Below are positions 1 through 13,240 of a stretch of DNA of 64,000 nucleotides, one piece after another (the first letter of the stretch is position 1; the number at the start of each line of letters is the position of its first letter). A program made the position numbers and the translations under genes. Source of the stretch: Globodera rostochiensis (taxonomy: Eukaryota > Nematoda > Chromadorea > Rhabditida > Heteroderidae); NCBI GenBank assembly GCA_018350325.1, contig JAEVLN010000002.1:1746733-1810732 (forward strand), written 5' to 3'. Below the pieces are notes generated by a model, which saw only the letters and a list, made by a program, of their open reading frames with translations, was not told where the DNA came from and ran no database searches.

Positions 1-3000
1 ACCCGCGGACTCTTACCTTCAATGCAAAGCCTGCACCACTTTTCAAAATTATATGACTCATGTCCGCCTAAACAAAATTTTATGATTTTATAGTCATTTT
101 GTAGCCCAATTAATTCTCTATCATTATATGAATTAAAATTAACAGTTTTAGTAAGGAAGGATCAACGATATATCATTTTTTTCATTTAAAATCAAAGTTT
201 ATAAATTTATATTTAATCAAAGTCAAAAGAACGCCCAAATACACAAAAAAAAATTTTTATTTGTATTAAAGGGTATCCAATGATAAAATTTTTTAATTAT
301 TATAATGGAAACACTATAATTATTATTCATCACGTGATTAATAATCAACACAGAAATTTAAATTTTTATGTTTGATTCAAGCATGTTTATGAATTGTGCA
401 TTAGTAGTTATATCATGAAGTGACTAAAAGAAAATTAAATCTTTACAAAAAAATAAACTGTGTATATCGCTTAAAAATTCGCTATTACGTCGTTGACCTT
501 AAACCCCCCAACTGGGGATAGTTGTTCTTTGCCTAAAAACAAAGTTAAAAAATAAATACGGTAATAAAAATTCTTCACTTGATTGTATTTTTAAAAGCAA
601 AAAACACCGATTAATGTCGTTTTTTATCATACGATAAATAAATTTAATTTGTTTGACTAACTAAAAATATCAAGTAAAAAAGCAAATGCCATTAGTTATA
701 ACATATAAGCTACAGATACAAATACGCCGTCAATGCATGCAACAAGCACAACTTGGGAATTAAAAAAATAGCATTTACTTTAAAATTTAAATGCGTCTGA
801 AGAACGAGGCTACTGGACCGACTGCATTTTCGAAATGCTGTGCAAAGGGGCAAATGAAAACTTCTAATACTGCAAAAATTTAAAAAAGCATGTTGAATTA
901 CATTATTTGAATTAAAAAGATTCTATTATCTTTTTAAATTTATAATCATTAAAGCATAATTCGTTTATAACGATGAAAACAAAACCAAAGTCGAAATGTT
1001 TATCCGCAAAGAAGTACGGCAACGCGTCTTGGATAGAATGATAATCTAATATATCAGATATAATTTAATTAATAAAAATAAAACAAAAGTATGTAGAATA
1101 AATATTAAAAATTAATTTGGTTAAAAAATCAATAACAGAAATTAAAGATATTATAACACCTCTGTCTCCTAAATACAAAAAGGAAAAACAAGTAATTATA
1201 AGTGTTTTTGGAAATTTATCAACACTCCAAACATTAAATGTAAAGGTTTTGAAAGGAAATTTTACAGATAGATGAAAAAAGATTTGCCAGTCCGTTACCT
1301 CTCAAAAAGCTGTATGAGGACCAGCCAGGATAAAAGCTGCTGGATAAAATGTGTTAAATAAAAAAATAAAAAATTTAATATTAAAAAACATTAAATTACC
1401 GTAAGCAACATAAATATTTTTTAAAGCTTCTGAAAAACTACATAGTGTCCAAATTTGAATTATTTAAATAAAAACAATAATAAATAATTAGAAGACTATT
1501 TACTATCTAAAGATATAATTTCTGTAACTTTTTTTGTCTTAATTATATGCATGCTGCAACAGCAACACTATAAGTGCGTTGAGCATAATTTAATAAAGAT
1601 AAAAATCGTAAATCCAAAGTAACTTGCTAAAAACTCTGCAATAATTGTTTAATTAGGTAAATCAAAAATTATTAATTTAATGGACTTTTAAACAAACCAA
1701 TCTGTGCCTAATTGGCGCAATCAATTGAAGAAGTGAAGAGCCATTGCTGTAAAGAAATTGTTATAACTATTAAAATTTTATTTATCTAAAGTTGGAAAGG
1801 TAAAAAAATAAATATAAACAACATTAAATGTAAAATGAGCACAATAACCAGCCTTTAAAATACCAATCCAATAGTTAAGAAAAATAATGTCAAAGAAGTC
1901 AACAAAAAATAAATATTAACTAATTAATTATGACAGCAAATCAATAAATCACAACTCGCGTGGATAAAGGATATTTTAGCAAAAATTAGCCGTGTCTCCA
2001 ACACCGAACACATCTTCCAAATATAATAAAATAATAATTATAGCAGCAAAAAAGTCTTAAATATTAAAATTATAACCAAGGTATCGAAACAATCTATAAA
2101 AAACAACTATTAGCATTTTTCATCTATAAATATATTATAAAATGCGAATTCTCTATTATTTTAACAATATTAAAAAAAACTTATTTTTAAACAGTATGAA
2201 GAATTTTATATTGTCCCTGGCTTGTTGTTCACTTTATTTTAAAATGAGATCTTCAATAAATTTTAAATTTTGATTTTAACACAGTTTCCCTTATTTCTCA
2301 AACTGCACTAAATGCTGAACGTGAGAATAAAAGAAAAATATGTTAAATGGAATTGTTGAAGAGATGACGCAACATTAAGTACTTTGAGCGAGATACAATG
2401 TGACCAACATGGTAATGCCACATTTTTTTTACCTCCTACAGGCAAGAATATATCGTCTACACAATAATTAAATGCCTGATCAATATATACCGCATAATAT
2501 AATAATTAATAAAATTTATCTATAAAAAAATAAACGTACATGGATTTTTTAAATAATACATCTCAGGCTCTGAACAACTCGTGAAAATAGCTAATTAAAA
2601 AATTGTTAGTAAAAAAAATTTGTTTATATCAGATAGCAAACAATGAATTTGAATTAAATAAAGTATTTTTATTTTTTGAAAAGTAACCTAACATCCTTCC
2701 ATTAAAGAATTTACTTTAAAATGTTTTTAAGATTATTGGTAAAATGCCAGAATTTTAATGGAGCAGCAAAAATCCGGTGGAAGACAATGCTAAAACTAGT
2801 AAAGATTACCAATAATAAGTTGTCGCAATGAAAGAGTGTTGCGACAAAACAATTGACCTTACATGCGCATATAAATTTAAAAAAATTTATTCTAAATCTC
2901 GATTGAATTTTTTGCGAAAATATTTGCAACAAAATAAAAAAAAGATTTAACAGAACCCCACTTCGGCAAACGCTCTACTGTGAACCTATTTTGCATTTAT

Positions 3001-6000
3001 TTAGGTTTACTGTTACTTCAATAAACTTGATTTAATTGAGTATGGAATTTTCAAGTGCATTAAGAATAATTGCTCTGAATTTAGTGTCTATTCTTATCGT
3101 GGTTGTTTTATATCATTTATTTAACTCCTTTAATATTTAAAAATAAATACAAATTATTACTGAACTTAATTTTTTTTCGTCTCAGGCACGTCCCGATCAA
3201 TTTGGGAATTTTCTTTATTTAGCAAGCTGAGCCATTTACTTTTATTTACGTTTTTAAAAAAAACGTTTGATTAGTAATTAATTGTTGATTCCATTAATTC
3301 ATGTTTTTATTTTAATAAATTTATTAATGTTATTTTATTATTCCAACACGAGCGACGATAGCTAGAATTTAAACTTTTTACTTATTTCAAAATAAAAGTC
3401 AAATTTTAACAGGCGTAGTGCTAACAACTACAAAAAGGGATTCACTCCGTCATAGGAAACCGTAACTTTCAATCACAACGAGAAACTAACAATTTAACAA
3501 CAAAAAATAAAAGATAATATTAAAAATTCATTAACAAATTTATGCCAGGCCCAATATATGGCTTCATTAAGATTGTCGGTTCTATTCAAATAAAAATAAT
3601 TAATAATTATGCATATAATAAAATCAAGAAAAGCACAGCAAAAAATGCTTAGCCGGCGACGTATACTTTTGCTGTAAACATATAAGTCGCAACATACAAA
3701 AAATTTAAATTAACATTTTCTTTACGATAATATTAAATTAAAATTTTGTGCAATAATGAAATATTTTTAAATATATAATAAACTTATTTCTATTATAAAC
3801 AAAGAGAAGTCAATAGTAAGTAGCTTTTTTTTGTTGTTTTTTAGCTTAGCAATTTTGTACTGATTTGATTTGCTCAAAATATATTTGTTCAAAAATATTT
3901 ATTTTCTTTTAAAAAATAAGTAAAAGTAACTATTTTAAGTAGCGGTGATTCGCATTTATTATCTTTTATTTTTTGTTTCAATTACCCTTTCTAATTTACA
4001 TATTTTTCTTTTTCGATTTGAATTATTTTTATTTTAATATATTAATCTGTTTATAATAGGGACCACTTGGCACTACGTTGCGACTATTCAATTATTAACG
4101 CTGACTATATTTGATCAAGCCTATTTTTGTAATATGCTTAGTGCGCATTCGTAAATTTGAGTGCCGATGTATCAACGTACCAAAAATCCAATTTAACAAA
4201 ATTTCTGGTAGAGAGTCATTCATTAATTTAATTACATATTCCTCGTTGTTGACGTCCAAGTGCAAATCTTGCAAGAGAAATCGAGGAAGTTTTAACAATC
4301 TTGATGTGGGTCGAAAATTAATTGGACTTTGATAAATCAGATAAATATATTTGAATATAGATTAACTTAATAATAAATTTTGCTTTCAAATTAGGTTTTG
4401 GAGTTTTATTTTCGTCAATACCTACGTTTATTTTTATCATTTATCAAATATCAATTCTATTTTAATTTTTATCGAATTTATTCATTTTACTTCATAAAAA
4501 AAATCTAATTATAGCAAAATCTTGTCTTTAGGCTTGGAAAAATATCTATTTGATTTGTAAATTAAAAAACAAATTAATTTTATGGTTAATTTATGGGAAT
4601 TGATCCAAATAAAATTTTAATAAAACAAATTAAATTTGCTTATTAAGTGATTAATATAATAATATACGAATAATATTCCAAATTATATGATAAAAATTCT
4701 TTTAAATCCAAAAAAAGAAATAATTAATTAATTACAATTTTTGCAAACAAATTAAAATAATTAATTCTTTCAAAAATATTATTAAAATTTTTTTTTCAAA
4801 ACTGATTAAATTAACTACTCAACTTGTATCAGTTTAAGGTTCAGTACGATTTTTTAAATGGCATCATAACTCACTATGCTTACAATACATTAATACATTT
4901 AACAAGTAATTCAAAATTAAAATTTCGTCAAAATTAACAAAAACTTTTATAATCAACTCTACACACATTTACATGATACCAATTAAAAAAAACACATTGC
5001 GCCGCTATCGCAGGAGATGCATTATATCATTCATAACAATTTAATAACAAAAAATATTATTACAAATGCATTCAACGTAAAAATCAACTAAATATTATAG
5101 TAAGACTGAGTCAAAATATAGAAAATTCAAAAGAACTTGCATAAAACATAAAATGATTAACTCTTCCATTATTAGTACAATGAATAAAATAAGTAAAGTT
5201 GCTAGAACTATGACTATAAACTCACAAAAATTTTTCACGCTTTTAATGTTAATGGCCTGATGTTTAATTTATTTAAAGCCCAAACCTTAATTATGTATAA
5301 AAATGTCAATATTATACATAGATAAATGTGTGAATTCAATCATTTTTTGAATTTAAACTCAAATATTATTAAGATATCAGAAGATTTAATTTATTACCAA
5401 ACCGTATAAATAACGTTCACACGGAATCATATCTGAGTGTGCCGGGGAAGTGCCCACAATGATAATAACTTTTTGCTTTTAGCAATAGTTTTTTGAAATT
5501 TATCAAAATGCATATAATGTAACAAAAATACGGTATGTTTTAAGTTTAAAAACAAATTTAAGATACGCTGCTAAAATTTAACAAACAAATTTATCAAAAA
5601 TAATTTGCATTGATTACTGATTCCTGACCAATTTTTAAATAAAATGCAATAAAACCTAAAAATACACTCCTTTAAATCGAACTTTTTTTGAAAAATTACG
5701 CGAATTGGGTGGATTTTATAATCGGCACAAACATCAATGGCACAGGATCTAATCAACTCCCAAAAATATCTTACTTAATTAAACAAAGACTCATTAATAA
5801 AATAAGAAAAATATTTTTGAAAAAAGCTCCTACTGGATATAATTAAATGCTACCCAGAACTTGTTTCGTGGTATTTTTTCTAAAAAAGTTTGAAAAATTT
5901 TTAAAGAAAGGTAAAAAATTTAAAAGTAAATCAACTCAGGAATTGCAGTGTTTTAAATTCAACCAAACATAAATGATATTCTATAATTTATACCTAATTC

Positions 6001-6700
6001 GTTTTTCAAATAAATCTGACTCCAACCGTCCCTTCAGTTTATTTTTAATGTACAATCCAGGAGATTAGATATACAAATAAATTAAATAAGTGATATTGAT
6101 TTTATTAATAGTAATATTTAGTAAACGAAATTCAATTAAAAAATCTTAAACAATTAATTTAAAAATTAACAAATAAATAATAATAAAGCCATAAATTAAA
6201 ATAATTATGATGATCCTAATTCACTCAATCATTAACAGAATCAATCAATTAGGTGTATATAATCATGTTGCGACATGCCAAATTCATCTAAGCATTTACC
6301 TTGAGTAACAACCATTTCGGCATACAAAGTGATTTTATTAAAAATAAAAGTAAATAAATAAAAAAATTTACACATTAATTCCAAAAAACTAATTAGCGAA
6401 ATTTAAATTTATTTGTCGGACGCGTTAAAAGTATTTTTTTGTTTTTAAGATGTTCTTAACCATTTCAGTTAATAAAACAAATTCTGTTGACAACAAAATT
6501 GAAATTAATTGGAAATTTGAAAAGTTTTAGAGCAAAAATTACAAATTTAATAATTAAATTTAAAATTTTTTAATACAAATTGAATTTTAATTTAATTTAT
6601 TTTGCGTTGGACTTTGGTATGTGATAAATTGATGATTGTATAATAAAATATTAAATGATTAATAAACTGAAAGATTCATAAAGCTTGTACGTTATTTTTT
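1..6700. other. AT-rich stretch without recognisable genes
   Basis: This stretch is strongly AT-rich, with many short A and T runs and stop codons in all frames. The longest open frames are only about 60-75 codons and show no family motif or conserved-looking composition. I see no tRNA, rRNA, tandem array or splice-linked exon series in it. It may be intergenic or intronic DNA. Confidence 0.6.
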
Positions 6701-6707
6701 TATCCCA

Positions 6708-6783
6708 GCTCTTCCCTGCAGGGCTTCGTGGCCGAAAGCACCCCGGCGTACCCCTCACCGCTCCGCTTGAAAGAGGTGGCTTT
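6708..6783. other. Short GC-rich island of unknown nature
   Basis: About 75 bases of GC-rich sequence stand out sharply in AT-rich surroundings. They begin with a tcccagctcttccctgcagg-like stretch and end in a gaaagaggtggc run. It resembles a fragment of a structured RNA or a transferred repeat, but I could not fit it to tRNA, 5S or SL RNA. A second small GC patch lies near 7021-7055. No function is claimed. Confidence 0.3.
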
Positions 6784-7944
6784 AATAACAATTCATTTTG
6801 TAGTTGCATATTTGGGTGTTTGTAATTTATTTAAAAGTTCATAATATTTTATCTTTTGTTTTTTTAGCATTTTTTAAAATAAAAATATTTTTTTATAATA
6901 TTAGTTTTAATTGTATGCATTACTATAAATGTGAAACAAAAAAACAAATTTTTAAACGCTATATTACCAACCTAACAAAACGGGTTTAAATTGCTGTAAG
7001 CAAAAAAAAAAGTAATATTTCAACGCCTTATCCGGGCATTTCGCCCATCGCTCTTTTTTTGTTCTCATTCCTTCAGCGATCCGACAATCGAAAGCATCTT
7101 AAATACAAACTATTATAAAGAAAAAAATAGAAATCATAAATTAGTTCTTTTCCAAAATAGCAACACATAAATATTAAATCTGAAATAGTAAACATGAATC
7201 AAATTCCCCGACGTAACTATTAATTATCTAACAATAAACAATGCTATACATCGCTTGTATAAAAAAATGCAGTAAATTCTTAAATTCTTTTGATGTTTCT
7301 CAAAATAAACATTAATGCGAATTCCGGTCCCAACTCGATTTTCCAAACCGCCAATGTCTCTTTTAAGCGATAAAAATTTTTTGTATTAACACTGCCCAAA
7401 TGAAAGAAAAAAATAGAAAGAATACATTTAAAATAAATGAAATTAGAAAGTTCGGTGAAAGCTTGAAAACATTCTAATTTTTATCAAAGTACAAACTAAC
7501 GACAAATGATTAACGGGGATTTCTTAAATAAGTTAAGTTTTATTAAATAAAATAACCATTCCAGACATTGCTTTTACAATCGGAATACAAATAACTCATA
7601 TTAATTCAGCTTTAACTTCTACATATGAAATAAATTCAAGAAAAACGGGTCCGATGCAAATTTTTTTTTCTTATTTTGACATAAAAATATTATCGTGAGT
7701 AGTTACAGCCTGTAAAACCACCGGAGTTTCGCAGGCTATACCTATGGCGGGGGGGTCGGCTGCCAAGTGAGGCCCAGCCAAGTGAGGCTTGGCTAGTTTG
7801 GTCTTATAGCCTAAACCTATTGGCAGGGTCCCTGCGCGACTTTTTCGAGTTTTTTTCCTGCGAGACTTTTATTTTTATTATTTAAATTTATTATTGATTT
7901 TTTATTGCGCGGGATTTTATTTATTTTTAAATCATTTAAAATCG

Positions 7945-8032
7945 ATTTGCATCCAAAGGGATCCGAACCCTCGCTTCCACTGCGAGGGAGTCGAGAGCAC
8001 TAACCACTTGGCCATGGTGTGTTGGGAGTAAA
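7945..8032 (-). other. tRNA-like sequence, SINE head copy 1
   Basis: The minus strand carries an A-box-like TGGCCAAGTGGTTAGTGC and a B-box-like GGTTCGGATCC at tRNA-like spacing. The intervening CCCTCGC and GCGAGGG form a perfect 7-bp stem with a 7-nt loop. Loop position 33 is not T and the arms overlap the T stem, so it is not a good functional tRNA. A tRNA-derived SINE head is the best reading. Confidence 0.6.
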
Positions 8033-8267
8033 GGCCTTTAATTGTCCCTATATACTGGCGAATGACGTCACCCAAATTTTTTTCCTGCGAGACCTTACTT
8101 AATATTTTTATTTTAATTATTTTAATATTTTACATTTTTAATTATTTAAATATTTTATTTTTTTGCGCAAGTTTATTAAATTATTTAATTTTATTTTTGA
8201 ATTTTTTCTTCGCGAGATTTAAATATTTAAAATTATTTTTTAATCAATTAAAATCATTTTCATCCAG

Positions 8268-8466
8268 AGGGACCCGAACCCCCGCTTCCACTGCGAGGGA
8301 GTCGAGAGTAGAGCCCGGCGGGAACGGGATTCCCGCGGGAAAAGTACGGGATTCCCGTTCGGGATTCCCGTCCCGTTCTTTTTGAAAACCCCGTTCCCGT
8401 TCCCGTTCCCGGAAATTTTTTTTTACCGGGCTCTAGTCGAGAGCACTAACCACTTGGCCATAAGGC
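8268..8466 (-). other. tRNA-like sequence, SINE head copy 2, interrupted
   Basis: This is the same tRNA-like head as the one near 7945-8032, with the B-box-like region at about 8272-8282. It is split by a MITE at 8309-8435. Either side of the insertion the sequence continues exactly as in the uninterrupted neighbour. The copy is therefore a pre-existing SINE unit that later received a transposon. Confidence 0.65.
8309..8435. mobile_element. 127-bp MITE (hAT-like, TIR TAGAGCCCGG) with 8-bp TSD
   Basis: The element has terminal inverted repeats TAGAGCCCGG and CCGGGCTCTA and is flanked by a perfect direct repeat GTCGAGAG (8301-8308 and 8436-8443). The interior is made of CGGGATTCCCG and CGTTCCCGTTCCC repeats that fold back on each other. 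No coding capacity exists. An 8-bp duplication and short G-rich TIRs are typical of hAT-superfamily transposition. The homologous empty site is visible in the tandem neighbour near 7990-8000, which has a single GTCGAGAG. Confidence 0.88.
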
Positions 8467-8711
8467 ATTGGGAGTAAAGGCCCTTAATTGTCCTTATATG
8501 GTGGGGGCTGACGTCACCCAAATTTTTTTCCTGCGAAACCTTATTCAATTTTTTTATTTTAATTATTTTAATATTTTACATTTTTATTTTAATTATTTAA
8601 ATATTTTATTTTTTTGCGCAAGTTTTTTAAATTATTTAAATTTTATTTTTGAATTTTTTCTGCGCGAGATTTAAATATTTAAAATTATTTTTTAATCAAT
8701 TAAAATCATTT

Positions 8712-8786
8712 TCATCCAGAGGGATCCGAACCTCCGCTTCTACTGCGAGGGGCCAAGAGCACTAACCACTTGGCCATAAGGCATTG
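8712..8786 (-). other. tRNA-like sequence, SINE head copy 3
   Basis: This third tRNA-like head keeps the A-box-like TGGCCAAGTGGTTAGTGC and a B-box-like GGTTCGGATCC on the minus strand. It differs from the other two in the anticodon-stem region (gcgaggggccaagag instead of gcgagggagtcgagag). The body of the repeat unit follows on the same pattern. It is probably non-functional as a tRNA. Confidence 0.55.
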
Positions 8787-8830
8787 GGAGTAAGGGCCAC
8801 TAATTGTCCTTATATGGTGGGGGATGACGT

Positions 8831-9370
8831 CAGCTAAAGGGAATAAACAAATTGTTTTCACTGCAGTAGTAACTGAGTGGCTCTGCAAACATCAGCCAAG
8901 TTCACTCACCTGCGCAAGCCGATATTGTTTTTTAAAATTAAATATTAAATTATTTTATAAATTCTTAAATTTTAAATTATTTACAAATGTAAAAAATTTA
9001 TTTGTAAGATCGAATTCTAAATAAATCTCGTAAAACAAATAAAAATTGTAAATATAAAATAAAATTGTATTGATTGAAATTTGATACCTTATGATATTTA
9101 TTCCCTTTATTTATTTATTTGTCATCATTTTCTCATTTGATTCATACCCACTTTGTATTTTTCATCCAATCAATAACATTCAGCTTGGTCAAAACCGTAA
9201 AGTTGAATTTAAAAAAAGCTTTAGCATTACGAACCGACTTTTAGCCAACTTTTAAAAATAATGGAATATTTGCCGGCGCCGCCATTGGAAAATGTACTTG
9301 AACGTCTTCCGCATGAGGCCCTTGTGAGGGCTTAATTTTTAAATTTTAAAGATATTTCTAGCAGTTCGAG
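8831..9370. other. Spacer before the polymerase remnant
   Basis: This is mostly AT-rich sequence with no supported gene. A short frame starting at the ATG at 9261 (MEYLPAPPLENVLERLP...) ends at a stop near 9335. It could be a decayed first exon of the downstream polymerase, but nothing confirms it. Confidence 0.4.
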
Positions 9371-9381
9371 AATTTTTTCAG

Positions 9382-12300
9382 GTTTCTGCGCCGCCGCGAC
9401 CCCAAACGAAAAGGCCTGAGGTGAACAAGAATTTGGACGTCAACGAGTTCACAGGGGAAAATTGGATGTGCCTGGCAGCGGCACAGGCTAGTAGCGGGCG
9501 CTTTAAAGGTGTGGCGAAGATAAAATAAAAGAAATGATCCCTTTATAATTAACATAAATCTTCGAATCAGTTTATTTAAAATTTTTTAAAATCAAAACTA
9601 AATTTTAACGACAGGGAGGGCTAAAATTTCATTTCTGTTCAAGCATTTCGCTTTATCGGCCGGTTTATGCTCAACTTCGTCTGGGGCTCTGCATACCCCG
9701 AGGATGTTTTGAAGGCTCTTTTTTCCATGAGCTTGGCCTACGCGGTGAAAGGAACGAAAGGAATGAAAATTGTGGCGGATCACTTCATCTTTCTACTGTC
9801 TGCACGCCACCTGGACTACGAAATCGCTCTACACTTCAAAAAGATCGACAACACTACGGCAGAGACAATTTTGACACGCATTGAAATGGTTGATGTCAAA
9901 GGAAAGGCCGTCCATTTGCGAGGAATCGTTCGTAATCGACATCACTGCGATCGACAGCGAGGGGAAGCGGAAAAAACTGGCCGGCAGAGGACGCCCCAAG
10001 GAGTTCAGCATCAACTACACCATCCATCAGGGAGCAACATTCGAACTGACGAACAACGACAACCTTTGTCTCTTTCGAGCTTTTGAATTTCTGCGCATGA
10101 AGTTTGTGCTGCCCCAACAGAGGTTTAGCGAATATAAGCGCGCGGCGTCATGGCAGCTCAATGATGTCAGCGTTTTGTGCGAGGCATGCAACATTGATTT
10201 GGATCAGCCATTTTATTCTGTTGAAGAATATGGAGAAAGAATTCAGGTGTGTTGGACTAAAATTAATACTTGCGACAATAATATTTTATTTTAAGGCCTT
10301 TTATGAGCAGCTTCATCCCGGAATGTTCCGGCTTTTCTGCTTCGAAACATCTGGCAAAATGAAGCCTTATTGGAAAACCGAGGTTGAGGACTACCAGAAC
10401 GAGCTTTGTGTGCTGTTTACAGAGGGCGTTGATGGGGCTGCAGGGCACTACGACCCCATCAAATCGATGGGAAAAATATTTAACAACAACGGAAATTACT
10501 GCTTTGGCGTATGCAAACAAGTTAAAAGCCAATTTAAACATTTTATTTTTAGTGCGAGATGCCATATCTTCAACCAAACCGCCATAACGCTAACTGCAAA
10601 TGGAAGTGCCACAACTGTCAACGGGTCGGCAACTTATTCAGAGGAAACTGTTACAACAAGAATGGCACCTTCTTGAAACATGCTTGGCCTGCAGTTAGGT
10701 AAGGACGGAGGGCCTTTTAGAAAAAACAACCGGGTTAAAATTTATTTATAACATTTTGAGACTTTCAAGTCTGCGGAGTGTTATGAGCACCACGCCAGAA
10801 TAATAGTCCAGAAAGCCAAACGCGGGAAAGAAACAACTACCATCGAAAAGTCCATCTGTAAAAGCTCAAAAAAATGCCCAGATTGCGGTGTAATTTATCA
10901 AATTCGGGTAAACCTTAATTTTGATCAAATTGACATTGCCTTAAATTTTAGCTCCAAGACAAGCAGAAGGGGCATCAGTGCGGCCAAAAGTTCTGCCGAG
11001 TCTGTCTCGGCTTCCATGCCCCGCGCGACTGCTACATCCCGTATCGACCCAAGGCGAAGAAGGAGAAGCTTTTCATCTTCTTTGACTTCGAATGCACGAC
11101 GGACTTCAAGCCGGACCCGGAGATTCTGCGCTTCAAGCACCAGGTAATTTAGAAAAAGAAAAAAGTCAGGTTGAAAATTTCATAAACAAACAGGTTAATT
11201 TCTGCTACGCGCACGTGACTTGCACGAGGTGCATTGAGAAGGATGTCTGGGACAAGGACCTGGAAAAAGCTTGCGCGCTTTGTGGGCCCCTTCGATTCTA
11301 CTCCTGGGCCCCGTTCCACTACGACAACACCGACGTGGATCGACACTTCAGGGTGGACGACCCACTAGCGGCGTTCACCAAATGGCTGCTGCACTTTGAG
11401 TCAGAGACGCTGGGGGTTGACCCCAACGATCGCCGGAAGCGTAAGCGCGCCCCGGCCAAAAACAGCAACATCCTGGCCGAGGAGGTCGATGACGCTGAAA
11501 GTGACGACGATGACGACAACAACTGGATGATCTTTGGCGAGAAAGGCGAAAAGCCGGTCTCTGTAACAACCTACGCCTACGCACACGCAGGCAAAGAAAT
11601 TACGACATAAAAATAAAAAAACCTGGCAAGTTAAGGTTCTCGCTATGACCACGTGCTGGTCTACGGCGAAATGCTGAGGATGGGGGTGTGCCCGGATCTT
11701 GTACGCCAGGGAAATCATCTGCTGGAGATGCGCGCTCCCAAAAAGGGCGGCATTACGGCGACTGTCTTTCGAGACAGGTAAATAAAAATTAAAATGCCAA
11801 ATTTAATTAATTTTTCAGTTATAAATTAATACCGGTGAAACTAGCGGCCTTTGTCAAAACGTTTGGGCTTGAAATTGATGGCGTGGAGAACAAAAAGTAC
11901 TTCCCGCATAAGTTTAACAAGGTAAGCCTAAAATAAAAAAATTAAAAATAATCTTTTAAATTGCCGTTTAGGAAGCAAATTACGACACGGCGCTCGAAAC
12001 GCTGCCGCCGCTTGAGATGTACTATCCAGGAGGCCATTTCCCGGAGGAACGCAAGAAACTTGAGCGATGGCACAGGGAGAACTTCAATACCCCCTTTGTT
12101 CTGCGCGAAGTCATCGCGGACTACTGCAAAACCGGTCTATTTAGGCGACAAAATTTTAACTTTTTTTTAAATTTAGACGTCCAAATTCTCGCACACGGGG
12201 TGATTAAGATGCGCGAGCTGTTCTACAACGAGACGTTTGATGACATCACCGATTCGGTTACGATTCCGGTTGGTTTCATTAAATTATAAAAATAAATAAA

Positions 12301-13240
12301 ATATTTAAAATAATTTTAGTCCGCTTGCATGAAGTTTTTTGTGTCCTTGGCGCACTACGACAAGCAGAAGATCGCCATAATCCCCCACCTTGGCTACGAG
12401 AAGAGAGGAAAGCAAAGCACGATTGCACGGAAATACCTAAAGGCGAGTTAAAATTTATAAATAAAATAAGAAATAATAACTTAAGTGGCGCGCGGAGGAG
12501 GAGATGCGCGAGAATGGCCTCACCCTTCGCCACGTCGAAAGCCCTGGCGGAGAGTACAAATTCGGCAACTACAGCTTGGATGGGATGCTCGAGAGGCCGG
12601 GGCAGGGCAACAACCTCGCAATCGAGGTCAACGGGTAAGTGAAAACGGCCGGGGTTGCGATAATTTTGGCACAAACAGTTGCTTCTGGCACGCCTGTCCG
12701 AACTGTTTCCCAGACGCCGCGGCAATTGTTGCCGGAGGGGAGACAGCGGGAGCCATCCGCGCAAGGGACGCGAAGCGCATCGCCCAAATTGCGCGGGAGT
12801 TTGAGGTCGAGATCATTTGGGAGTGCCATCTCAACCGGCTGCTGGAGGACACCCCAGCGATGAAGGCTTTCTTCGACAACACGCCTGACTCGGGCCCAAT
12901 CGACTTTCACGACGCCTTTTTTGGCGGTAAATTTACAAAATTTAAATTTATATACTTTAAAATTAAATTAAAGGCCGAACAGGCCCTGAGTGGTTAGGGG
13001 CGTCAGTGATCTTGGAAACTGGCGAACTACTGCCCAGGACGATCAAAATCAAGGACTTCAACAGCCTTTATCCCTCTCGGTAAGCGGTTGGCAATGGGCG
13101 CCCTTAAAGGTTAAGCTTCAGGAACATGTTCACCAGCTACCCGGTCGGCCATCCAACGCTTATCCACTTTGACAAGGACGTCAACTGGTGCAAGCCTATT
13201 TTCCTATGCAATGAACATTGCTCTTTCCCATCGGCCTAAA
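9382..13240 (+). pseudogene. Truncated Polinton/Maverick-type protein-primed DNA polymerase B
   Basis: A series of plus-strand exons encodes the N-terminal two thirds of a family-B, protein-primed DNA polymerase of the Polinton kind. Recognisable in order are: an N-terminal region (9616-10246, with a frame change near 9890-9910); a Cys-rich segment (CKWKCHNCQ at about 10605); FIFFDFECT (ExoI) at about 11068; a CTRC...CALCG zinc-like pair (11221-11285); YDHVLVYGEM (ExoII) at about 11644; KLAAFVKTFGLE and YFPHKFN; DVQILAHGV (ExoIII) at about 12176; the IIPHLGYE box; the EVNGCFWHACPNCFP box (split by an intron near 12640-12670); and KDFNSLYPS (PolA) at about 13055. Introns are 40-60 bp with GT/AG or GC/AG ends. 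After about 13240 the palm motifs PolB and PolC are absent and repeats begin. With the missing C-terminus and the internal frame change it cannot be a working polymerase. No integrase, capsid or packaging ATPase was found nearby, so this is an isolated remnant. Confidence 0.82.

Larger units (their letters stand above)
7845..8830 (-). repeat. Three tandem ~315-bp units with tRNA-like heads
   Basis: Three copies of one unit lie head to tail: about 7845-8060, 8061-8508 (enlarged by an insertion) and 8509-8823. Each has an AT-rich body beginning with a 'tttttttcctgcgag' run and a GC-rich head, and the copies are joined by 'tgacgtcaccc'. Without the 127-bp insertion and its 8-bp duplication, the middle unit has nearly the same length as the third. 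The heads read as tRNA-like on the minus strand, so this looks like a tRNA-derived SINE family amplified in tandem. Confidence 0.8.

Noticed and set aside
7945..8786. Functional tRNA genes
   Set aside because: A and B boxes are present, but no proper anticodon arm forms (position 33 is not T and the stem overlaps the T arm). They are SINE heads.
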